Made by a program: the position numbers and the translations under genes. The notes under the pieces are model-generated. The model saw only the letters and a program-made list of their open reading frames with translations. It did no database searches and was not told where the DNA came from. Below, piece after piece: positions 22,991-34,288 of a DNA stretch of 64,000 bases. The stretch is from assembly GCA_036365515.1 (NCBI GenBank), contig CM070875.1, positions 102,250,128 to 102,314,127 of the forward strand, given 5' to 3'. The stretch is from Torymus aiolomorphi (lineage: Eukaryota; Arthropoda; Insecta; Hymenoptera; Torymidae). How positions within the stretch are numbered: the stretch's first letter is position 1; every line of letters begins with the position of its first letter.

Positions 22991-23261
22991 CACTGAAAAA
23001 AATTTGGCACGGCGTCTGTTTCCATCACAGTTCGTCAGCGCCCTCTTCGCTGCGTGTGTCAGACCACCCACTTTTGGCACAGCGTTTGTCCCTAACGGAA
23101 GAGGAGATGTGCCAGTACGGGGCGCGCGATGCTTTTACGGGACAGGAGCTGTGCCACTACGGGGCAGGAGATGTGCCGAACCGCGGTACAACATTCGACC
23201 CTACTTTCGGCATAGCGTATGTACTTATCAGGTCAGCTGGAGTGCCAAATTTTTTTCAGTG
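22991..23261. mobile_element. 271-bp MITE with perfect 20-bp terminal repeats
   Basis: CACTGAAAAAAATTTGGCAC and its exact reverse complement form the ends, flanked by TA on each side (22989-22990, 23262-23263). The GC-rich interior repeats GGAGATGTGCC-type units. Tc1/mariner-superfamily mobilisation is inferred from the TA duplication. Confidence 0.85.
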
Positions 23262-24089
23262 TAGAAGGTCACCGGCAAGGTTCGGCTTGCCGACAGTTTG
23301 TAACCGCCAAGTGCGCGTAAAAAGTGCGCAGACGACATAGCATAGAAACCTATCCTCTCTCGCGCTCTGGCAAGTGTGTGTGTGTGTGTCGCGCAGCGAG
23401 CGCGACCGGTCTCTCATACTCGTGTATTCAACGATGAGTGCGCGACGTAGAATATCGTCTACGCGCGGCGTATATTACCGCGCGTGCATGGCGTATATTA
23501 CCGCGAGTGTGACGTCAGCCCTCGAGACAGCTGACGTCTGATTATATGTGCTGGCGCACCGTTATGTAGGAAACTAATCATACTTCAACGTAACTATTTT
23601 ACCATACAGACTGTTTACAATTACTTAACTTCATCACCTTTTATTCACTAAACAATAGTCATTTGTTATTAACTTTAATCACTCGAGTTATCATTTCGCG
23701 ACCTTAGTCATTCCCTGTTTCCCGCCGCCTCCGCAGTCGTTACGTTAGTGGAGAACGTATCGTTTACATCTGAGCAGCTGGCACACGAACCAGGGATCCT
23801 GTGAGGAGTTCGAGTCCCTGGCAGAAATAAAGCGCGAGTCTCCGACTTGCGTGTTGCACGGCAAGTAACCAGATTAGGTTTAGCATTGCACGACGTTGTA
23901 GCGTCCACTGCCTAACCTGGCTATTGGGTCTCCGAGAGTTGAACTGGAGGACCCGGAGTTGAACCACTAAGACGTGCAGGTGAAACGCGTCTTAGCTCTA
24001 ATAACCACCCCGTGACAATATATATATATGATACTTAAATTATAAAACGTGTATTGGTTTAATATAAATAACATTTAAATAATATCCAT

Positions 24090-24548
24090 ATATATCCACT
24101 ATATATTAAAAAGCCAAAATGCCCGTCCGTTCGTCCGGCCCCCCATCTTTACTCAGTAGTTCATTTCTATAATGAGTTAAGTAAAGGGTTAAGTAAACGG
24201 TTAAGTAAAGGGTTAAAAGGGGTTTAAAAATGGTTTAAAAAAGGGGTTAAAAAGGTTTAAAAAAGGTTAAAAAAAGTGTTAAGAAACGGTTTAAGAAAAG
24301 GGTTAAAATGACGAGTTAAAGTATGGGTTAAGTAACGAGTTAATTAAAGGCTTAAGTAATAAAAACTTAAATGAATGATGAGTAATCATGTTTATTATAC
24401 AATAATTTTTTGTTTATTTCAAAAAATTGCTCTCTTCGTTTATACAGAGTTGAGACTATCATATTGCTAGCACTAACATTTTTTGAAATCCTTTAAACAA
24501 TGAATATACTTTAGATGTACCTACTATACACTTATTAAATATATTATC
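24090..24548 (-). mobile_element. Helitron copy 2, first part
   Basis: TCCACTATATATTAAAAAGC, CGTCCGTTCGTCCGG and the GGGTTAAGTAAA repeats match copy 1 (17575 onward) in order. The match stops at CTTATTAAATATATTAT (24548), exactly where 29731 resumes, proving a later insertion between them. Confidence 0.7.
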
Positions 24549-24625
24549 AAAGGGCGCGGCAGCGCCCTGCTTGGCGAGTAAAAGAACGAAGTGACTACGA
24601 GCAAGCGGGGCGTTGACGCACCCTT
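24549..24625 (-). mobile_element. Helitron 3'-tail-like hairpin end
   Basis: Minus-strand GGGCGCTGCCGCGCCC forms a 6-bp GC hairpin directly at the insertion boundary, preceded by ACTCGCCAAGCAGG. Helitrons end in such hairpins, but the CTRR terminus is not seen (CTTTG instead). Confidence 0.35.
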
Positions 24626-25324
24626 TATTTTTTGGAATAGTCCGCTCCAACCTTAATTTTTCCTATTCTTGATAACAACATTTTTTTACTCTTTATTTGA
24701 ATACTTAAATGCATTCCATTAGATAGAATCTTTTATGTACTATCCATATCTGCAATTTCATGTTTCAAGATTCTTTCGTTTTCGTATACTTTTAATAGTA
24801 AATTTGCCCTCTCAATTTTCATCTCATTTTTCATTTTCTTCGTCGTCTTCGCATCGTCGTCGTATTTTAATCCTATACCATATATACGTATGTATAAGCA
24901 CTATTAGACAGTGGTTCTACTTGTATCCGAGAGTGGCACTATATAAATTTTTCTACAGGGCTATATACACAAACATTCGTAATCGTATCGACATAACCTC
25001 ACGCATCTCTAATCTCTAATAAACAAAAACAATGTTATTATGAAATATGTACATACACAATAGTATATACTATCGCGGATTAAGATTTAAATTATATCAA
25101 AGATCTCAGAAAGTGGACTGATGAAAAGAATTTATTTACGAGTATCATCAATGAGATAATAATTTTTAGATAAGTATTTTAAAATATACATTGACAGTAG
25201 AAAGCAGAGATCAAGATGTAGTTCTGTTTTTATTTTTACAAGTACTGTCAGATCAGATCTTAGAAATTGAATCTATCCCAACTATACGGCTACTACAATA
25301 CAAGTGTTTAGATAAGTATAATTT
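24626..25324. other. AT-rich, nothing recognised
   Basis: No repeat pairing, RNA gene or coding region was identified. A 94-codon frame (24735-25019) is unsupported. Confidence 0.4.
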
Positions 25325-27440
25325 TCAAGTAATTTGTCACAAAGACATTATCTCTCATAATGTAGGCTAAGCGAGAAGCTCCAAAACCTATTTCATTCAT
25401 CGTAAAGGATTTTAAATGTTTTATGTTTGCAGCATGACCAGTCGGATGAAGGCTTTCCTTGAGACAAAGTTTATATTCTGTGCATAAATGGTTTATAGTT
25501 ATGATTTGAAAAGTATCAAAGATAAAAATTTTCTAATTTTAATTATTTTAAAAAACAAGTTATTTCACAATGCCATTTCACAATAAATTTTTATATTTTC
25601 TCACTTATCAAATCATAACTAGAAACCATTATATGAAGAATATAAACTTTGTCTCAAGAAAAATCTTCACCCGACTGGTCACGTTGCATAAATAAAACAT
25701 TGAAAATCCTTTACGATGAATGAAATAGGTTTTGGACCTTTTCGCTTAACTTATATTATGATTATAAGAGATAATGTCTTTGTGACAAATTACTTGAAAA
25801 TAATTCTAAATATTTTCTTCTTTTATAAATGGGTTATTTGATGTAAAATCAAAAACTGTTATATTCCTCTAACTTGTTAACCTTATTGTTTGAGGTAAAT
25901 ATATATAATACACTATTCAAGAATGGAAGCAAAGTCGTTTACTAAACTCACCTTACAGTCTCCTTATATTTAATTTATAGTTCTGGTTCAGAAAGTTGTA
26001 CTTAAGTAAAATATTTCAAGTAAGTCATTTGTTAAATGGTAAAAGCTTTACCAGATATGAGAAAAAGTAAAATTAACAAATTTTTCTTTTGGAACTTTTC
26101 AAATCATAACTATAAACCATTTATACAAAGAATATAAACTTTGTCTCAAGAAAAGCCTTCACCCGACTGGTCATGTTGCAAATATAAAACATTGAAAACC
26201 CTTTATGATGAATGAAACAGGTTTTGGAGCTTCTCGCTTAACTTATATTATGGAAGATAATGAACTTTAATAACAAATGTAAAATTTGTTAATTTTACTT
26301 TTTCTCATATCTGGTAAAGCTTTTACCATTTAACAAATGACTTACATGAAATAATTTATTCAAGTACAACTGTCTGAACCAGAACTATAAATTAAATTCA
26401 AGGAGACTGTAAGCTGAGTTTAGTAATGGACATTGTTTCCATTCTTGAATAGTGTATTATATATATTTACCAAACAGTAATGCTAACAAGTTAGAGGATT
26501 ATAATAGTTTTTGATTTTACATCAAATAACCCCTTTATAAAAGAAGAAAATATTTAGAATTATTTTACAGTAATTTGTGACAAAGACATTATCTCTCATA
26601 ATATAAGCTAAGCGAAAAGCTCCAAAATCTATTTCATTCATCGTAAAGAATTTTCAATTTTTTATGTTTGCAACATGACCAGTCGGGTGATTCTTGAGAG
26701 AAAGTTTATATTCTTTGTATAAATGATTTGAAAAGTATCAAACATAACAAATTTCTAATTTTAATTATTTTAAAAAACAAGTTATTTACAATGCCATTTC
26801 ACAATAAATTTTTATATTTTCTAACTTTTCAAATCATAACTGTAAACCATTTATACAAAGAATATAAACTTGGTCTCAAAAAAGTCTTATCACCCGACTG
26901 GTCATATTGCAAACATAAAACATTGAATCCTTTACGATCAATGAAATAGGTTTTGGAGCTTCTCACTTAGCTTACATTATGAGAGATAATCTCAAATGTG
27001 ACAAATTACTTGCAATTAATTCTAACTATATATTTTCTTCATTCCTGAAGGGGACATCTGATGTAAAATCCAAAGCTGTTAATATAACAGCTATAGATGT
27101 TAATTCTTAAAACCATATAATGTATCCGTAAGGTATTTTCAATATATGGCTTTTGGTATATAACTAATTGAGTGAGGGATGTAAAATCCAAATTGTTAAT
27201 AAGTATAACAGTTAGAAGAATACCTCTACTTGTTTGCATTACTGATTGAGGTAAATATATAATAATACACTATTTAAAAATGGAAACAAATAGTCCTTTA
27301 TTTTAATCATATAGTTCTTTATAGTTCTTCATTTTAATCATAGGTTCGAAAAGTTGTACTGGAATGAATTATTTCCACAAGTCATTTGTTAAAAAGTAAT
27401 CATTACAACGGATATGGACAAAAATTCAAATTATTTTATT
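25325..27440. repeat. Compound array of inverted repeats (two alternating modules)
   Basis: A module of about 170 nt containing CTCATAAT..TAAGCGA, TTTCATTCATCGTAAAG, TGACCAGTCGG and AAGTTTATATTCT occurs at least five times in alternating orientation (about 25335+, 25610-, 26095-, 26578+, 26830-). A second module of about 280 nt with GATGTAAAATC, TACACTATTCAAGAATGG and GGTAAAAGCTTTACC occurs at 25815, inverted at 26290, and in diverged form at 27020-27440. Arms can therefore fold in several registers. No coding sequence. Confidence 0.8.
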
Positions 27441-27929
27441 TTACTTACAATTATGAAGATAGTAATGTTTATTTTTATAACAAAACTTTCTACGAAAGTA
27501 TAATATAAGGCAAGCATAAGGTGTTTCTGTAATATATAAAAATATGAATAAAAAACTTACACTCTATGAAAAGGAATTCTAATAATAAATAATTATTTTC
27601 TTCTGACAATTTTATCTTACCGGTTCTATACAATAAATTAATTTGTCTATAAAAAGAAGAGTATATATACTATTATTATATATAGCAAAAGGGATTTCTT
27701 GATACAATGAAAGTGTCATTCCATTTTTTTTACAAATACAGCAGCCTCACACGATGCAATTATCATCATGTACCCACACGAAAATTAAATCTATGAAATA
27801 TGGTATCATCATTCTTTACCGTTATAAAACTTTGTAATTATTATTGAAGCTCTTAGAAACTTGTGGAATCTCCCTAAAACAACACTTTTTAAAAAAGTAA
27901 AACTTTGGCGAGTATAAGTGTATTTGTAA
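27441..27929. other. AT-rich spacer, nothing recognised
   Basis: No gene or repeat end seen between the compound array and the large hairpin. Confidence 0.4.
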
Positions 27930-29725
27930 ACTCTCTCCCTCTCTCTCTCTCCCTCCCTCTCTCTTTCCTCCTCTCTCTTTCTCTCCCTCTTTCTCTCCAT
28001 CTCTCTCTTTCTCCCCCTCTCTCCCCCAAAGGAATATCATAGTTTAAAACAAACACATGAAAGAAGTGGAATCAATTATTATTTTATATAGACAAGTACA
28101 TTTTTGTGACATAGAAATATGGAATTATTTTCATAACAAAAAATCATAAGTACTACTGAAAATAAACTCAGGAAATTGGTGGAATCAATTAAGTGCAGCC
28201 AAGTCAATTATTATAATAAAGAGAAGTTTTAAAATAAAATTTGTTTAATATATATTTACTATAAAAATTTGTATAAAAAATAATTACGTCTAACAAAAAA
28301 TATTACAAAAATACTAACATAATAACTGTAATTGAAACACAAAAAGTAAAAAATTTTTGCATAAATATTTTCGAAGTATAGATCATAGAAGTCACCACCC
28401 TCTAAAATAGTTTAACAATGAGCTGTTATACATCATAAATTCATTTAAGTTTTTCTTACACAAGTCAATCTACCTATTATCTGCAAATATGAATTTTAAT
28501 TAAACATCTTCTTAAACTGTTAATGTAATTTTTTAAATTTTGGGAAATTTTCTTTTAAAGACAGAAGATACTTGCCGGACGCATCGTTTTGTAGTATTTA
28601 GGTAATCTATCAAATATTTATTTTTATATCATTATTTTTTGGAATAAAATTTATATATTATATTTTATAAAAACTTTTCCATTATATTATATCTATCTAT
28701 TATATCTACTAATTTCACAAAAATTTTATATCAATCTTTATAATTTCTATAATTATAATTTCATTATAATTTCATTGTAATATCTTCATTATGCAAATTC
28801 ATTATACAAATTGAATTATTATTAATTCTATAATAAGATAATAATATTTTTCTTTACATTGCGTATGTACATCTATATATTACGTATGCTTGTTCCTAAC
28901 ATTATATAACGAACAACTTTTGTGTAAGTTTTGCTCTAGTCAAATATCGAAATATACTTATTTTCTTGAACTGTTATTACCATTTTGTTTTAATTATTTA
29001 CATACTACGTGATCAATAACTAAATACATAGAAGGTTGCGATTCCCGTCCTACGCACCTTGAACTACAAAACGATGCGTCCGGCAAGTATCTTCCGTCTT
29101 TAAAAGAAAATTTCCCAAAATTTTAAAAATTACATTAACAGTTTAAGAAGATGTTTAATTAAAATTCATATTTGCAGATAATAGGTAGATTAACTTGTGT
29201 AAGAAAAACTTACATGAATTTATGATGTATAACAGCTCATGGTTAAACTATTTTAGAGGGTAGTGACTTCTATGATCTATACTTCGAAAATATTTACGTA
29301 AAAATTTTTTACTTTTTGTGTTTCAATTACAGTTATTATGTTAGTATTTTTGTAATATTTTTTGTTAGACGTAATTATTTTTTATACAAATTTTTATAGT
29401 AAATATATATTAAACAAATTTTATTTTAAAAATTCTCTTTATTATAATAATTGACTTGCCTGAACTTAATTGATTCCACCAGTTTCATGAGTTTATTTTT
29501 AGTAGTACTTATGATTTTTTGTTATGAAAATAATTCCATATTTCTATGTCACAAAAATGTACTTGTCTATATAAAATAATAATTGATTCCACTTCTTTCA
29601 TGTGTTTGTTTTAAACTATGATATTCCTTTGGGGGAGAGAGGGGGAGAAAGAGAGAGATGGAGAGAAAGAGGGAGAGAAAGAGAGAGGAGGAAAGAGAGA
29701 GGGAGGGAGAGAGAGAGAGGGAGAG
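27930..29725. repeat. Large hairpin: 675-nt arms with mirrored CT/GA tracts at the base
   Basis: Left arm 27930-28605 and right arm 29058-29725 are near-perfect reverse complements, from the pyrimidine tract (27930-28027) and its purine mirror (29630-29727) through to ACGATGCGTCCGGCAAGTAT next to the loop. The loop (28606-29057) is AT-rich and contains a short CTACGCACCTTGAAC segment. Differences between arms are scattered single bases, so this is a genuine, fairly recent inverted duplication. No protein is encoded. Confidence 0.85.
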
Positions 29726-29730
29726 AGATT

Positions 29731-30016
29731 ACATTTTGATATACTTCATTAAATATTTGTATAATAACCAATTATTATATGCGCTACTTACTCGCTTTTG
29801 CATGTAATTGCTGCAATTTTACTTTCTATTGTTAAAATTCGTTATCATAACTGATTTTTATTTTTATTTTTATCTTTAAATATAGATTATTAAATATACT
29901 AATAATAATAAATTATTTTAAGCTCCAATTGCTCTTCTCTTATGTAGTTGCTGCAATTTATAGTAATATATACACATTTGTAATAAATTTGTAAAGAATA
30001 TGTTTTATTATTATTT
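29731..30016 (-). mobile_element. Helitron copy 2, second part
   Basis: Resumes at TTTTGATATACTTCATTAAA and follows copy 1 through CTACTTACTCGCTTTTGC and TGTAGTTGCTGCAATTT to AAGAATATGTTTTAT, where an LTR interrupts it. Confidence 0.7.
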
Positions 30017-30422
30017 TGTTAAGTCTTGAAATCTGAGGAATTTATCCTTATATGTTTTATTAGTTATTTATTTTTGTTTGTATTACCTTTTTCCCCTGGT
30101 GAAGGTCTTGGAAATAAATAGACTGCTGTTCAATCAAATACACTGTTTATTTAATTATGAAATTACAATAAGTTGATATAAAATCGCAATTAACTTTACA
30201 AAATGCTTTAATCGATCTATTCTATTAGCTTTCAATAAATACGCGTTGATTTCGCGAATCAATTATTACTGATAAATTATTGATTTAATTATGTATTTCC
30301 TCGTAAAATGCTATAGATCCGTATTGGCCTGTACAAATATAATCGCTACTCCTATTGTCGGCCGGAGTGGTACGGAGCTCGCGATCTGTGCGCGATTGCT
30401 GATGTGTGTGAAAACGTTGACA
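30017..30422. mobile_element. Solo LTR (TGTTAAGTC type)
   Basis: Starts TGTTAAGTCTTGAAATCTGAGG in two halves and ends ..AACGTTGACA, with Helitron sequence on both sides. Its beginning and the block CCTATTGTCGGCCGGAGTGG match the LTR at 49169-49913. Flanking pentamers (TATTT / TAATT) differ by one base, so the target duplication is imperfect. No internal region is present, hence solo. Confidence 0.5.
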
Positions 30423-30448
30423 TAATTCATTAGGAAATTGAAAATTTA

Positions 30449-30700
30449 TTACTTCACTTCAAGAAATATCCCATTCATTGTCTGTTTTATTAATTTCCGA
30501 GTGATAGCAGTCTCATGAAACGTTGCGATAATTTTATTGTCAACAGTTCTTGAATCTTCAAAACACGTAGCTCCACGAACATGTAACAAATGTAATCTCA
30601 AACAAAAACGTTCTCGATCCTTAGGGCTGACAAAATACATTCTTCTTAAAACTGGTTTCCACAATTGCTTCCTCGTAAAGGAAGCTTTATGATAGTAATT
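30449..30700 (-). pseudogene. Helitron Rep-Hel protein fragment, copy 2
   Basis: The minus strand encodes RRMYFVSPKDRERFCLRLHL then LHVRGATCFEDSRTVDN and IIATFHETA. This is the well-conserved stretch between the Rep nuclease and Pif1-like helicase domains of Helitron proteins. It stops at LEVK*, and the helicase that should follow is missing before the non-coding tail, so this is an internal deletion derivative. Confidence 0.75.
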
Positions 30701-30807
30701 TTTTGAGTTATTGTAAAAACATGTTATAATTGTTTTTCGAGGTGTTAGGAATCAAAATACATGATTTTTGAAAAATGTCTGTATGGATGTGTGTGTGTGT
30801 ATGGGCG

Positions 30808-31849
<1,042 letters not shown>

Positions 31850-31874
31850 ACTTTATTGTTGTTAAAAATACAAC

Positions 31875-31908
31875 GACGTTTCGGTGGCTAGTTTGTCGCC
31901 CTCATCAG
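31875..31908 (-). ncRNA. Hammerhead-like motif at the Penelope-like 3' end
   Basis: Minus strand: CTGATGAGGGCGAC, a loop, GCCACCGAAAC and GTC. The core bases (CUGAUGA, GAAA, GUC) are present with a short stem I (GAC / GTT), but stem II has A-C mismatches, so this copy is probably weak or inactive. Confidence 0.4.
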
Positions 31909-32481
31909 GTCTACAAATTGTTGAAAAACAATTATGGACACACTATTTTATAAAAACAATTATATTATTAAGAGCCAAAACGACTACTACCTTTAGTTAT
32001 AATAATTTAATCATAATACCCAACCAGGTTCGTCATATACATACTGTATGTAGCTATAACACATTAGAAACAATATTAAAAATCAATATTAAAACGAATT
32101 ATTGTTGAAAAGTTGAAACATCAAAAAAAGTCATCATGATCTCACCTCGTAAAAACATTTTTTAATTTTAGATAGCAAAATTAATAACTTTAATAACATT
32201 ATAAGGGATGTATAAAAACAAATTACAATAATAGACAAATACATAATTCAATAATAAAAAATAGTAAATATTGCACACAGTTACGTAAAGTCATATCGCT
32301 TATCACAGTTACGGGAATACTATGAATGACTAGAAAGTTTACAATTAGATCGAAATAAAGCGTAATCTATGTACATAATCAAGTTCTATTAATTAGTATA
32401 CTATTGGTAATACAGGAATTTCTATTGCCTACATCAGAATACCGTAGATCAATTCAAAATTAAATAAGGTGGTATCATTGT

Positions 32482-32643
32482 CACTTTTTTACACTATTAT
32501 TTTTTAATCTATTTATAATGGGAGCGTAACTACTATGTTATTTTTTTGTATCCTCTTTCTTATTAATAGAATTAGTTTGTGAATGAATATGGATCATTTC
32601 AGACAATGTTCTTCTATGCCAATTTGTTTCCCTATCAAATACT
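32482..32643 (-). pseudogene. Penelope-like ORF, C-terminal part after the mariner insertion
   Basis: Minus-strand codons give VFDRETNWHRRTLSEMIHIH, then QTNSINKKEDTKK followed by a stop and PIINRLKNN. This is the usual C-terminal continuation of the GIY-YIG domain of Penelope ORFs (a 'R.LSEMIHI....INK.DT' pattern). It joins the upstream half in frame once the mariner and one TA are disregarded. Confidence 0.7.
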
Positions 32644-32644
32644 A

Positions 32645-33961
32645 TCTGTCAAAAAACTACTCGGAATTTTTAAATAAAACACACAATATTCAATTATTTA
32701 TCAATATTTATTTTGTCGCCTTCAAAGTAGGCCCCATTTGATGCAACACACATGTGCCAACGATTTTTCCAATCATCAAAACATTTTTTATAAGCATTTT
32801 CTGGGATGGCCTTCAGTTCCCTCAACGAATTTTGTTTTATGGCTTCGATCGCTTCAAAACGTTTTCCACGGAGAGGTAATTTTAGTTTCGGGAACAGAAA
32901 AAAGTCACATGGGGCCAAATCTGGTGAATACGGTGGTTGCTCGATTGTATTTATTGAGTTTTTGGCCTTAAATTCGGTTACAACTGCGGCTTTATGCGGT
33001 GGTGCATTACCGTCGTGCAAAATCCACAAATTGTTCTTCCACAATTCTGGCCGTTTTTGACGGACTTTTTCATGCAAACGCTTCAAAACGCTCAAATAAT
33101 ATTGTTTATTGACCGTCTGTCCCTCTGGTAGGAATTCATGATGCACCAAACCATGAATATCAAAGAGAATAGTCAGCATGACTTTCACTTTTGATCGACT
33201 TTGACGTGGGTTTTTCGGTTTTGACTCGTCTTTTGTTTGCCATTGAGATGCCTGTTGACTTGTTTGCATGTCAAACTCGTAGACCCATGTCTCATCTCCA
33301 GTTATAATGCGTTCCATGAATGTAGGATCGGAATTAGCACGATCCAGCATGTCCAAAGAGATCTGTCTGTGGTACTCTTTTTGAAGAAAATTCATCTCTT
33401 TTGGAACAAGTCGAGCGGCGACGCGTTTCATGCCCAAAACATCCACCAAAATTGTACGAACTGACTCGTGGGAGATGTTTAGCTCTTGTGCTATCTCTCT
33501 TAAGCCTGAATGGCGATTTTCCAATACGATTTGTTTCACTTTTTTAATGTTCTCCTCGGTGGATGCTGTCAATGGCCGTCCGGACCGAGGCAAATCTTCA
33601 CACACTTCTCGACCTTCCTTGAATGCTTTGTACCAATCGTAAATTTGTGTTTTTGATAAAACTGATTTCCCGTAAGTTTTTTCCAACATTTTCAAAGATT
33701 CCGCGCACGAAATTTCGTTGGTAACACAAAATTTGAGGCAAACTCTTTGTTCAGTATTTGTATTCATTGTGAAAATCGTGACGCACTACTGAACTTTACT
33801 GACTATAACAGCTGGCGTAAACAAACTGCTTGATGGAACGCGCTCAAACTTAGCATCATAATTTGGTACAGTGATGCCAACATACAACAAAAAAAAAATT
33901 TCAAATATCTATAACGCGGGAGATTTAAAAAAATTTTTCCGGGTACTTCTTTGACAGAAGA
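32645..33961 (-). mobile_element. Full-length mariner element (1.3 kb)
   Basis: Left end TCTGTCAAAAAACTACTCGG and right end (reverse complement TCTTCTGTCAAAGAAGTACC) form terminal inverted repeats of about 28 nt with some mismatches. TA lies at 32643-32644 and 33962-33963. It carries one uninterrupted transposase ORF with short untranslated flanks, so the copy is structurally complete. Confidence 0.9.
32694..33767 (-). CDS. Mariner transposase, uninterrupted
   Basis: A 357-residue ORF from ATG at 33767 to TAA at 32694, normal length for mariner transposases, which cut and paste the element by binding its TIRs. Residues 1-120 hold the paired-like HTH region (KTQIYDWYKAFKEGRE, then RSGRPLTAS, AT-hook-like linker). 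The catalytic region contains TGDETWVYEFD, LHDGNAPPHK and PPYSPDLAPCDFFLFP. By my count 35 residues separate the second and third catalytic Asp, because of an extra Gly (HDGNAP instead of HDNAP); canonical mariner has 34. The C-terminus keeps the RELKAIPENAYKKCFDDW pattern typical of insect mariners. The ORF is open, but activity is unknown. It lies inside the Penelope-like ORF, transcribed in the same direction. Confidence 0.92.
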   Translation of the reverse strand: MNTNTEQRVCLKFCVTNEISCAESLKMLEKTYGKSVLSKTQIYDWYKAFKEGREVCEDLPRSGRPLTASTEENIKKVKQIVLENRHSGLREIAQELNISHESVRTILVDVLGMKRVAARLVPKEMNFLQKEYHRQISLDMLDRANSDPTFMERIITGDETWVYEFDMQTSQQASQWQTKDESKPKNPRQSRSKVKVMLTILFDIHGLVHHEFLPEGQTVNKQYYLSVLKRLHEKVRQKRPELWKNNLWILHDGNAPPHKAAVVTEFKAKNSINTIEQPPYSPDLAPCDFFLFPKLKLPLRGKRFEAIEAIKQNSLRELKAIPENAYKKCFDDWKNRWHMCVASNGAYFEGDKINIDK

Positions 33962-34192
33962 TATTTCAAAATTGTCGAAGTCAAACAAATGGAATTCATT
34001 TTTCGTGTGTGTATTAATCACCAATGTAGCGTCATTCTTTTTTGTGTTACGTTTGTGTTTTGAAATTCGAGTATAAACTGTTCTTTTTGATTCACCCACG
34101 TATGCAGCATCACAATCTTTACACTTAATTTTGTAAACTATATTACAATGTTCTTTAATTGAGGTGACATCTTTACCTCTTTTTATCAAATA
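33962..34192 (-). pseudogene. Penelope-like GIY-YIG endonuclease domain (interrupted)
   Basis: Minus-strand residues include KEHCNIVYKIKCKDCDAAYV, then GESKRTVYTRISKHKR and FHLFDFDNFEI. This is the GIY-YIG nuclease of Penelope-like retroelements, which nicks target DNA for reverse transcription; Tyr (VYKI, AYVG) and Arg (TRISKHKR) positions are present. The frame runs open into the mariner TIR for 50 more codons by chance. No start codon or RT domain precedes it; (AAT)n and a LINE abut it. Confidence 0.8.
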
Positions 34193-34288
34193 ACTATTAT
34201 TATTATTATTATTAGAGAGAGTTGGGGCACATTACGTGGCCTCCAGACGCATGGGTAACCCCTTGGCGTCCCTCAGTTTCGGGTGGAT

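Larger units (their letters stand above)
24549..29730. mobile_element. 5.2-kb insertion built of inverted repeats, inside Helitron copy 2
   Basis: Bounded by comparison with uninterrupted Helitron copy 1 (18040-18060). It starts with a GC hairpin GGGCGCGGCAGCGCCC and GC-rich GCGAGTAAAAGAACGAAGTG, reminiscent of a minus-strand Helitron tail, and ends in a GA tract. Inside are the compound palindrome array (25325-27440) and a 675-nt-arm hairpin (27930-29725). No gene was recognised. Whether it is one element or several nested ones cannot be decided by eye. Confidence 0.5.
31850..34203 (-). mobile_element. Penelope-like retroelement, 3' part, interrupted by mariner
   Basis: On the minus strand the GIY-YIG endonuclease region (34189-33962) runs into the mariner TIR and resumes at 32642 (VFDRETNWHRRTLSEMI..). 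The 3' non-coding part ends near 31850 after the conserved CTGATGAG...GAAACGTCG motif. The RT domain is absent: either 5'-truncated, as is common for Penelope copies, or cut by the LINE at 34204. Confidence 0.75.

Noticed and set aside
22762..23340. 192-codon plus-strand frame in GC-rich DNA
   Set aside because: It runs across both ends of the TA-flanked MITE at 22991-23261 and has no recognisable domain.
25325..27440. CRISPR-like array
   Set aside because: Repeats are in alternating orientation with long unequal modules, in a eukaryotic genome with no cas genes.
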